64,000 nt of DNA, taken from positions 285,049,693 to 285,113,692 of the forward strand of contig NC_090319.1 in the NCBI RefSeq assembly GCF_040869045.1. The letters run 5' to 3'. The notes beneath the pieces are model-generated. The model worked only from the letters and a program-made list of their open reading frames with translations, had not been told where the DNA came from and ran no database searches. The DNA comes from Eurosta solidaginis. Taxonomy: Eukaryota > Arthropoda > Insecta > Diptera > Tephritidae. A program made the translations under genes and the position numbers. Within the stretch, counting starts at the first letter, position 1; each line of letters begins with the position of its first letter. Below, one piece after another: positions 55,733 to 64,000 of the stretch.

Positions 55733-55923
55733 TCAATCAATTGCATCAAACAGCACAACAAATTCCATATAAGTATGTACATATGTCTGTATGATGTAGA
55801 CATGAATATGCAACATGATGAGTACATAAAACTGTAATATTTTACAACAAAGCAAAGCCTGTGTTTGAAATTGAATTTGTTCGTGTGTTGTGTAAACGTC
55901 TGGCATGTATTTCACAAATAAAT
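55733..55923 (-). pseudogene. Distal part of an interrupted minus-strand reading frame
   Basis: The minus strand reads NLFVKYMPDVYTTHEQIQF then QALLCCKILQ before drifting into low complexity and a stop at 55733. At 55923 it meets the LTR retrotransposon. Taking out the retrotransposon and one AAAT copy joins this frame without a stop to TKQTDL on the far side (61384 and above). The pattern of spaced hydrophobic residues with F near the start is loosely like a BESS motif, but that is weak. Host gene or another mobile element are both possible. Confidence 0.45.
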
Positions 55924-56168
55924 TGTCAAAGTCAGATGGCAAGCCTGGAGAATAAAAAGATGAGAGAGAGCGAAATCACGACGACAGCTAAGAAGTGAGC
56001 CGAAGAGCAGCTAGGCAGTTGGTAGATGAACGGCCATCACGACAAACGTACTTAATTTTGTTATAATAAATAATTAAACTTTGTATTGTATTTTTTCTAT
56101 ATTCTTGTATTAAATCAAATTCCATATTACATATTAAACAATTGTCGGTCTTTAAACATTTCTTAACA
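55924..56168 (+). repeat. 5' LTR of the Ty3/Gypsy element (245 bp)
   Basis: Starts TGTCAAAGTCAGATGG and ends CTTAACA. It has the same length as the 3' LTR with about four differences noted (GACAGC against GCAAGC, CTAGGC against CTGGGC, GTATTTT against GTACTTT). ATAATAAATAATTAAAC may serve polyadenylation. AAAT (55920-55923) lies just outside. The sequence after the LTR (ACTCAGACAGCGGG) does not start with TGG, so the primer tRNA is unclear. Confidence 0.9.
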
Positions 56169-56887
56169 ACTCAGACAGCGGGATTGTATATCCAAACGCC
56201 TACAACAAAACGAAACGTTGTACAAATATACATACGTACAAAAAAAAATTCTTCGAGAACTTTCAACGTGAAAAGCAGCGCAAATTGCAAGTGGTTGCTA
56301 AACGGCAGCAGCTTTTGGACAGAGAAGTCTCAACGACGCAGTCAGGTATTAGTACTGCAATAAAACGCAACAACGTATCGTCAACGTTGTATAACGAAAA
56401 TTATTTAATACACCAATTTTGCAACGAATTGCAAATACGAAAAACGTTAAATTTTGTAGAACTTTTACGCTTAAGTTCACAAACAACGACCAGCAGATAA
56501 ACGACAGAGCAGTTGACGTCGCAAACCAACAGAGGCGCTAACTTCACTGCGCATACATTTTCGACTGCGCAGCTACGAAGCGAATCGACTTTAACTCATT
56601 GTCACTGCTGAAAAGAACCAACGTACGCATTTGAAGAGCGAAACACACACAGCCATAGGTATTAGTGTGTATACAGCATAGAAAATCGGTAACATAATTT
56701 GTAGCAAAGCAAATTAATACGAATAGGAATATACAACGACGAAAAATCAAAGTAAAATACAGCGGAAGGGAAAGAAATAAGAACGGGTAGTATAAATTTA
56801 GCGAACGGCAAATGCTAAAATTTACAAGGAGGGTGAAATAAAATATAAACGAATTGTATTTTATAGTAATAAAATATTTTATTTTAC

Positions 56888-57793
56888 ATGCACAATGATC
56901 AAACTGAATAGCTAAGGGTAATTCAGTTGAATACACTGCTGCGGGCCAATGGTTTGCCAACGACTGGTATTAAGGCAGCCAAAGTATCGAAGCTTCAAGA
57001 AATTTTAGGCGTGGATGAAATAGATCCGGCAGAACTTGAAGACGAGAGTGTCGAGTCAACAAATGATTTAAGAACACAACTCAACAGCTTGAGGGAAGCA
57101 ATGGCTGGGTTAACGTCAGCACTTAGGACATTCAATTTAAATCCACCACAGGTACCAAACAACAGCGCACCTGAACCAGTATTTAACGATAACGACGATG
57201 CTGAGTCAGTTGTAAATGAACCAGCTTGGGCGTCAGCTGATGATTTACGTAGAGTATCGTATCCAAGAGTAACTATTCAAGATATGATCGGGGTGATGCC
57301 CGAATTCGACCCACTCAAAACGTCAGCATCACCAACGCAGTTTTTAATTCGAATTGAGCAGTTGCAAAAATGCCACGGTTGGAAAGAAGAAATGGTGTTG
57401 ATTGCAGTTCGGCACAAAATGAAGGGTATGGCCAAACGTTGGCTGGATGCACAGCCTGTTTTTCAGTCATGGTCGCAATTCGTGAACGCATTTAAAATCG
57501 ATTTTCCTTCAACACACAATGCAGCTGAGGCACATAAAATGCTTATGAGACGCAAGCGGAAAAATGGTGAAGACTATGTAGAATATTATTATTCTATGCT
57601 AACTATAGGTAGACAGGGTTTGGTGGATGATGTTTCCATCAATACACATATAATTAGTGGTCTCAACGACGGTGCATTAACAAAAGCACTAGCAGCAATG
57701 AGCTTTGGTACATGTAGTCAATTATTACTTGCACTCAAGAACTTAACGATGACAAGTAGTATTTCAACAACATCCACAGTTCCAACGCAGTAA
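56888..57793 (+). pseudogene. gag: gag, capsid part, with nonsense codons
   Basis: The best start is the ATG at 56888. Its eighth codon is TAG (56909-56911), after which the frame stays open. The first segment, LNTLLRANGLPTTGIKAAKV, resembles an SAP-like helix pair known in some gypsy Gags. A helical region with LRTQLNSLREAMAGLTSAL and the capsid core (FDPLKTSASPTQFLIRIEQL, KGMAKRWLD, FPSTHNAAEAHKML, ISGLND) follow. The frame ends in TAA at 57791-57793. The same frame then continues into the CCHC region, so the TAA separates capsid from nucleocapsid. That is more likely a lesion than a normal gag end. Confidence 0.75.
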
Positions 57794-58225
57794 GCATTGA
57801 AGTCAGAAACGAAATCTAATTCGAAATCAACGCAAATAAAGTGCTTCAATTGTAATGAGAACGGTCATATCGCAATCAAGTGTCCACAACCTCAACGAAA
57901 GATACGTTGTACTGTATGTACGAAAATAGGGCACGAAGCCAAGAACTGCAACAAGAAACCAACAGTCACAAAGATTGGTAACCACAATGAAAGCAACGAA
58001 GCTCCTCCGGTCATGAAAGCGGTTGAGTTAAATGGAAAACAGTTCGAAGCATTTATTGACACCGGAAGCGTTTGTTCCTTGATACGCGAATCAGCTACAG
58101 ATGGTATGGAGATACTGGAGGCTAACATATGCTTTACGGGATTCGGCGGGTCCAAGGTGCAAGTGACAAAGCAAGTCAACGTCGTCGCAAATATTAATGA
58201 CGTTCAACAAGAAATAACTCTTTAG
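57794..58225 (+). pseudogene. gag-pol segment: CCHC zinc knuckles and aspartic protease
   Basis: In the same frame as the capsid segment, two CCHC boxes appear: CFNCNENGHIAIKC and CTVCTKIGHEAKNC. They bind genomic RNA in retroelements. An aspartic protease follows, with the catalytic triad in AFIDTGSVCSLI and a G.GG flap-like GFGGSKVQV. The frame hits a stop at 58225. The downstream LLGRDVL segment, normally part of the protease end, continues one base out of frame, which marks a one-base insertion or deletion near 58222. Confidence 0.75.
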
Positions 58226-58721
58226 ACTGCTGCCCTACGAAATTTTATTGGGTCGGGATGTGTTACAAAATAATGGGTATAACATGGTTATAGACCGAGA
58301 TGTATTACATCTAGACGAAGCTAAGGTAAATAATTTTAATATATTCAGCGACTTATCTGAAGAAGAGAAAAACAAGGTACGTAATCTTTTAATTGCTAAT
58401 CAAAATTGTTTTGCGGAAGATATAAGCCGCATTGGTAGATGCAAAAACGCACAAATGACGATAGAGGTAACTAAATCAGGTCCTATACTTGGTAAACGAT
58501 ATCAAGTTCCTTTTTCACAACGCCCAGAGCTATCGAGAATTTTGTCAGAGCTGTTGGACAACGATATTATACGTCCAAGTAGTTCACCACATGCAGCTTC
58601 AGTACTTCTAGTAAAAAAATCCAATGGCGAAAATCGAATGTGTATCGACTATCGAAGTTACGGTAAGGAAAAACTACGTAATGCCAATAGTGGGGGAACA
58701 ACTCTCACGTCTTTCGGGTAA
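58226..58721 (+). pseudogene. pol segment: protease end and RT N-terminus
   Basis: This frame carries LPYEILLGRDVL, the linker with CFAEDISRIGRCKNAQM, and the start of the RT: GKRYQVPFSQRPEL, DNDIIRPSSSPHAASVLLVK and CIDYR. The residues that should follow (a LNK-type loop before VTV) are missing. The frame runs out of register at about 58650, consistent with a deletion of about 11 bp. The stop is at 58721, within DNA that is coding in the next frame. Confidence 0.7.
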
Positions 58722-61209
58722 TAAATATTATACGACATTAGACATGACGTCCGGTTATTACCAGGTACCGATGAACGAAGAATCAAAAAAGTATACAGCA
58801 TTTTTAACTCACGAGGGTTTGTTTGAGCATAACGTTATGCCTTTTGGTTTAGTCAACGCGCCGATGGTTTTTCAGGAAATAGTTGTAAACTTAATCAAGT
58901 CACTTAAGCATCGTGAACAGGTGGTAAGCTATGTTGATGATGTCATTATAGCCACGAAGACAGTCGACGAAGGTGTCACGGTACTTAAAGAGTTTTTGGA
59001 AGCTATCGAAGTAGCAGGTCTCACGCTTAGACCATCTAAGTGTAGGTTTATGGCCAAACAGGTTCAGTTTCTTGGTCACGATATCAACAGTGAGGGAATA
59101 CGCCCCGGCGAAAATAAGACAAAGGTCATCGAAGAATATTCAAAACCATCTTCAACCAAAGAGGTGCGACAGTTTTTAGGAGTGACAGGTTATTTCAGAA
59201 AATTTGTTAAAAATTATTGTATATTGGCTCGTCCATTAACGATGTTGCTTAAAAAGAATGCAGAGTTTGTTTGGAATCAGGAACAAAGCGACGCTTTTGA
59301 AAAACTAAAAACGATGATAATCACGAAGCCTGTACTAACAATATACGATGCAACTAAGCCACATGAGGTGCATACGGATGCGAGTTCCATAGGACTATCC
59401 GGAGTATTACTACAAAACGACAACGGCACTGAATGGAAACCTGTATTTTATTTTAGTAGACAATGTAACGAAGCTGAACGAAACTATGCCAGCCATGAGC
59501 TAGAGGTTCTGACAATAGTTGAAACTTTGCAACGATACAGAATGTATTTAATTGGACAGAAATTTTACGTAATCACGGACTGTAATGCTATAGCCGTGAC
59601 AAAAGCAACTACCCCATTGTTACCCAGAGTGGCTAGATGGTGGCTCAAACTACAGGAGTTTGATTTTCAATGTATCCATCGGGCAGGTGCAAAGAATACA
59701 CTGGCTGACGGCTTAAGCCGAAGTCCAACTCTTCCACCAACGGAACCAATAACGATAGCGGAATCAGTATACCAATTGGTCAATATCGACAACGATTGGG
59801 TGTCGGCAATGCAGAGACAGGATGAAACCCTCAAAGAGATCGTCGATGTTCTTAACGGTAAGGAAACATTTAACGCACGTCAACTGAAGGATGACTACGT
59901 ACTACAAGGTCAACGTCTATATCGTAAAGTCAATGGAAATAAACTACTGGTAGTTCCGAAGGGCGTGAAATGGCGATTAACAAGAGCGTGCCATGACGAA
60001 GCAGGTCACGTCGGTTTGGAAAAGACTTGTGAACGGTTATCCAAAGACTTTTGGTTTGCTCGTATGCGTCAATATGTGAAATCTTACATAGCATCATGTA
60101 CAGAATGTTGTATCAATAAAGTCACAGGGGGTAAAAAAGAAGCCCAGCTACATATTAGCGATGTTGTCCCAATACCATTCCGTTGCGTACATATATATCA
60201 TTTAGGACCATTCGTACGCAGTAAACACGGTAATTTGTACATTCTTGTAATTGTTTGTTCTTTCACGAAATATGTAGTTATACGACCATTACGGAATACG
60301 AAAACAACTCCAGTATTAAAGGCATTACGTGATTTTATGACGGTTTACGGATGTCCCAGGCAAATTGTTTCGGACAGAGGAACGGCATTTACTTCCAAAG
60401 AGTTTCAAAACTTTATCGAACGATACGACATCCGTCATACAAAAGTAGCAGTACGCACACCTCGTGCCAACGGTCAGGCAGAACGTGTTAATAAAACTAT
60501 TTTGGCATCGCTTAAATGCAGCACTAAATCCGACAAGGATTGGGACGAAGCACTGCCACAACTTCAGTGGTGCATCAACTCTCAAAGTAATGCAACGACC
60601 AAGCAGAGTCCAAATAGCCTCATTTTTACATATAAACTTCGTGACGTCACCACAAATCGATTGATTCAGGCCGTGCAAGATGAACGTGATGATACAAGTC
60701 GCCACGACGACTTCCGAATGGAATCAGTGGCTGAACGAATTAATTCTGAAAGGGCCAAATGGAAGCAACGGTTTGATGCGAACCACAAAACGCCAAAACC
60801 ATACAACGAAGGAGATTTGATCATGGTTAGCTATGTACCTCAACCCACTGGTACCTCGCACAAGCTTGATCCGTCGTACAAAGGACCGTATTTGGTAACC
60901 AAAGTTTTACCTAACAACCGCTACGTAGTAGAAGATCTCCCAGATAATTTAACTCGACGAAAACCCTATATAGGCGTATTCACAAATGAAAACATGAAAC
61001 CATGGTGTACTCAAAGTTTAGTAGACGACGACTTGGAGATTGAAAAATCCGATCACCACAACAATTGCAATAATATCGATGGGTACGACAGCGAAGATTC
61101 GTCCGGAGATACGATCGATCAGGAAAGGCCGAGCTGTCAAAGTCAGATGGCAAGCCTGGAGAATAAAAAGATGAGAGAGAGCGAAATCACGACGCAAGCT
61201 AAGAAGTGA
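58624..61209 (+). pseudogene. pol: pol: reverse transcriptase, RNase H, integrase (integrase catalytic residue lost)
   Basis: A long open frame of 861 codons; the true domain starts near VTVRKNY. RT: LDMTSGYYQVPM, FGLVNAPMVFQ and the catalytic YVDD at residues 103-106. RNase H: HTDASS (D252) and a TDCNA block. Integrase: an HHCC-type zinc region (H..GHVG...C..C, about residues 458-497), then the DDE core. The first catalytic position reads HIYHLGPF, so the expected aspartate is tyrosine (TAT at 60196-60198, residue 525). The second aspartate (SDRGTAF, 584) and glutamate (GQAERVN, 620) keep the 35-residue spacing. A GPY module (YKGPYLVTKVL) follows. The frame ends inside the 3' LTR. Confidence 0.85.
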
Positions 61210-61379
61210 GCCGAAGAGCAGCTGGGCAGTTGGTAGATGAACGGCCATCACGACAAACGTACTTAATTTTGTTATAATAAATAATTAAACTTTGTATTGT
61301 ACTTTTTCTATATTCTTGTATTAAATCAAATTCCATATTACATATTAAACAATTGTCGGTCTTTAAACATTTCTTAACA
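61135..61379 (+). repeat. 3' LTR of the Ty3/Gypsy element (245 bp)
   Basis: Partner of 55924-56168. The last 75 bases of the pol frame lie inside it. AAAT follows at 61380-61383, matching the left flank. Confidence 0.9.
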
Positions 61380-61383
61380 AAAT

Positions 61384-61754
61384 TTAAGTCTGTTTGTTTA
61401 GTCATAACTGCATTATGAACATCGAACTCACATAAATGTTTTTTATAACTGTCTGTTGGCAGCGCTTTGATCAAACGCCGGCGATGGTGATGGTAGCTCC
61501 GAGTTAGGAGTTACAGCACGACTACCCGGTACAACCATATTATCTGGATCAATTTCAGGATCGAAATCAACGCCACGCATCAAATTGTCAGCTTCGTCGT
61601 CATACTCTTCCAGATCGAATTCGATGCGCGGTTGCGTGGACAATGACTTTAATGGTCGTATCAATTCCTTAAAACCAGGTAAAATTAATTTCGGTAAATT
61701 CGGTTTTAATTTTTGTACACGAACAACTGTCGACGTCAATTGATTTATGTGTGC
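61384..61754 (-). pseudogene. Proximal part of an interrupted minus-strand reading frame, unidentified
   Basis: From about 61754 down to 61444 the minus strand is open: basic at first (VVRVQKLKPNLPKLILPGF), then acidic (FDLEEYDDEADNLMRGVDF, DPEIDPDN) and serine/proline-rich, ending in TAA. An overlapping frame (KALPTDSYKKHLCEFDVHN, then TKQTDL) runs on to 61384, where it meets the LTR element and is restored at 55923. A one-base shift near 61450 or an unseen intron would link the two. No ATG start is visible upstream. Family not recognised; LPKLILPGF is faintly like BEL-type Gag, which is not enough to name it. Confidence 0.45.
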
Positions 61755-63325
61755 CGTTTGGTTTTCAATTTACGTTTCGTTCAATATACATGTGTTAACA
61801 TTTTTAAACATTTGTTTTATATTACAAGTTTTGGTTTACGAATTTTTCGTTTACGATGCAATTTTAGAATTTTAGGTTTTTCAAATTATAAAGAAAATAA
61901 AAATATTATTTAAAAATACTACACTAAACATACTATCTACTATTTATAATACAAATAATAATAACGAATTCAAAAAGAACTCAACAACAACAAGTCATGA
62001 ACAAATGGATATACTTTAGAAAGGGGGGTAAGTGCTATACACAAAGTTACACATTTAATATGATGAATGTTTGTGGTGAATTGATTCGACTTATTCGAGT
62101 TGTGTATTATACATACATATTATCTCACTGGGAGAAAGTGATGTGTAGGATAATGCGAAATATATTTTGAGACAGAATGATGTCAAATTAGGACTAAGGA
62201 ACTACTTACACCTTTATATATAACATAATTTCGACTGTCCCTAAGGTCCAAAGTCTCTAAAATTCTAGAAATATTTTACTCTTCAATAATATTCTAATGA
62301 TGCTCTTTTTTCTTTCATGAATCGAAAACATCGCTAGAGAACTTCACTAAAATTTCATTACAGAACGTTAGAAATATAAAAAACATCACTCATAGCGAAA
62401 CAGGCGAGCTACACAGCCTTATCAAAAATTTACACACTCTGGAATAATATCACGAAAAAAGCAAATATTCACTCTCTCGCGTCGAACTCTTATGGACGTA
62501 CATGGCTTGACATCGAGGAGTGAACAGGGTTTTATTAAGGTATACTGATTTTCACCCATTCCTTTTACCGCTTATCCGCCTTTCGCTTAGTGAGAGACAA
62601 GAGTCAAACATCAGTCAAATTTCGACGATACATCCATAAAAGGACAAGCATTTACGGAAAAGCAGTTCTGCTCCAGTCTTAGCCTTGACTCCTGATGTGC
62701 TTATACCGTTTTTGAATAACTGTGTCATTGTTCTGAATATCGAACGAGAAAATAACTATCCTGATTCTTTTTAGAGAGCGATGGGAAGGCATATATGAAA
62801 CCTAAAGCGATATACTGGAGGCACTGTTGTCTGACCTATGCTTTTTTATGGACAAATAGAAAAACACGAATAAATATCTCGACTTGAGTCACATTAGAGC
62901 TCAAGATTGATAAAATCATAGTAGTTATAGTGATTTAGTCGTTGATTAACGAGCAACGTGGCTTGAGTTTAGAAAAATATATTGCTAACATTAAACAATT
63001 GACAATTTGTTTGCAATATATGTTTTTTGAAATGCGCAAATAAACAATAGCTTCCTTCCCTGTTGCTACTTTAAACGAAGAAGAATAATGATATGTGAGA
63101 AGTGAGCGCAACTAGTTATTTCACTAGGTGACGACCTCTGATTTACATCAACTATTCCTTAAGAGAAACAAATGAAAAATTTAAGAATCTAAGTTCTGAA
63201 CTCACAGGCATGGTTATGGTAGACGTAGAACTCTCACTTGCCCTTTGTGTGAGGCTACACAAACATCACCTCAAGTTGAAAAGAGTAAGCTCTGTGACTG
63301 CTTTTAATTTGACGGTCAGGTTAGG
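61755..63325. other. 1.6 kb AT-rich, no recognised gene
   Basis: No gene supported. An imperfect inverted repeat (AAAAATATATTGC facing GCAATATATGTTTTT) lies at about 62971-63030. About 63095-63150 shares a block with 9535-9590. The rest is unclassified. Confidence 0.4.
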
Positions 63326-63463
63326 TTGTTGTTGTTGTTGCGATAAAAACACTCCCCGAAGTTTTTGTGGAGTGTTATCGATGTCCTTTGCCGGATATAG
63401 ATCCGGTAAGTTCTGGTAACAAGCACAATTAAGGTACAAGCCCGACCATCTCGAGAACGATTT
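63326..63463 (-). repeat. (CAA)n-tailed SINE, long subfamily
   Basis: Minus-strand copy with a TTG-triplet run at 63326-63340, ACTCCCCGAAG, GGATATAGATCCGG and CCCGACCATCTCGAGAACG. It keeps the extra TACCTTAATTGTGCTTG block, so it belongs with 28516-28658. Flanks give no clear target-site duplication. A TAGGTTAGG run precedes the tail. Confidence 0.7.
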
Positions 63464-64000
63464 ATGCTGAATTGGTTGATCAATAAAAATCTCGCATAGA
63501 CTAAATTTGTACATAATTTACCATAATTTAATTGACGAGCCAACGGATAAGGATCCGACATCCAAGCAGAAAAACAAAGAATTTTTTAGGTCCACAGAAT
63601 GAAATCATAACGATATTCTGATCAACAGAAGTACGTGCAAAGCATGGTATATGAACCTTTACGATTTTAGGGTATAGGTTAAGTTGTATCGTCCTAATTT
63701 GGGACCATTCACACACTGAATGAGCTGCATAATGCAATTGGTGTAATGTTTGCGTAAGGTGAATGTGTAGTAACTCCGATGGCATTTCTTAATGTTGTAT
63801 GACAAAACCGCCTCCAATGAACTCCAATGAAAAGCCCCAATGAGTCATGGCGATGAGAAACTTCGATTTCAAACACTAAAAACTATCAACTAATAATTAA
63901 TTAATAAAATTACACTATATTTTAGCTTTTTTTTACGATATCATTAAAAGACGTTACTAAATACCTAAATAACAATATTTTCTAACAAAAACAACAAGAA
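63464..64000. other. AT-rich non-coding right edge
   Basis: No recognised feature. The open frames here (81-85 codons on the minus strand) partly overlap the SINE and show no domain. Confidence 0.4.

Larger units (their letters stand above)
55924..61379 (+). mobile_element. Ty3/Gypsy LTR retrotransposon, full length but defective (5.46 kb)
   Basis: Two 245-bp LTRs bracket a ~0.72-kb leader, gag and pol, and the whole is flanked by AAAT on both sides (55920-55923, 61380-61383). The order protease, reverse transcriptase, RNase H, integrase is that of Ty3/Gypsy. There is no envelope frame. Gag with two CCHC knuckles and an SAP-like N-terminus suggests a Mag-like lineage, tentatively. A purine-rich AGGAAAGG sits 7 bp before the 3' LTR as a possible polypurine tract. 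Several lesions (see gag and pol) make it non-autonomous. Confidence 0.9.

Noticed and set aside
60325..60705. 126-codon minus-strand frame
   Set aside because: Antisense shadow of the integrase region of pol.
55924..61379. An envelope gene, which would make this an errantivirus
   Set aside because: Pol runs into the 3' LTR and no additional frame lies between them.

Overview
The window is AT-rich insect nuclear DNA, most likely from a tephritid fruit fly or close dipteran relative. This rests on repeat content recognised from memory (SINEs ending in (CAA)n, a tRNA-like SINE, Helentron-type HINE elements with ~130-bp satellite cores, PIF/Harbinger, hAT, Penelope, Jockey-like, Ty3/Gypsy); no search was run. 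I see no intact conventional host gene. Every convincing coding stretch belongs, or probably belongs, to a mobile element, and nearly all are broken.

1-28.4 kb: a 13.5-kb segment is present twice in direct tandem (1375-14892 and 14893-28367), nearly identical. The junction shows 3 bp of microhomology and lies inside a Harbinger-like transposon. Each unit carries a hAT-like element, a tRNA-like SINE fragment, two 0.6-kb direct repeats each ending in a (CAA)n SINE, a Harbinger-like element, a 208-bp MITE, a decayed Jockey-like LINE 3' end, a Penelope GIY-YIG fragment with a hammerhead-like motif, and a possible Tc1-like element. Only the second unit runs into a complete inverted Harbinger copy, which itself holds a SINE flanked by 13-bp target-site duplications.

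28.4-42.3 kb: mostly featureless AT-rich DNA with a second hammerhead-like motif, a 0.95-kb HINE, a 5'-truncated LINE reverse transcriptase on the minus strand, a tRNA-derived SINE and a 2.6-kb HINE with a 130-bp satellite core.

42.3-55.6 kb: a 13.3-kb CACTA/EnSpm-like DNA transposon bounded by 14-bp terminal inverted repeats, with subterminal repeats. On its minus strand it carries a frameshifted transposase and a separate five-exon gene whose product resembles the DUF4806 family. A LINE (13-bp target-site duplication) sits inside the last visible exon of that gene, and a ~7-kb palindromic cluster of HINE and unclassified TIR elements lies between that gene and the left end. This nested element is the most notable object here.

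55.6-64 kb: a full-length Ty3/Gypsy LTR retrotransposon (55924-61379, LTRs of 245 bp, target-site duplication AAAT) split a minus-strand reading frame of unknown identity. Its LTRs are close to identical, but gag-pol carries nonsense codons, frameshifts and a lost integrase catalytic aspartate. The last 2.6 kb holds one more (CAA)n SINE and otherwise nothing recognisable.
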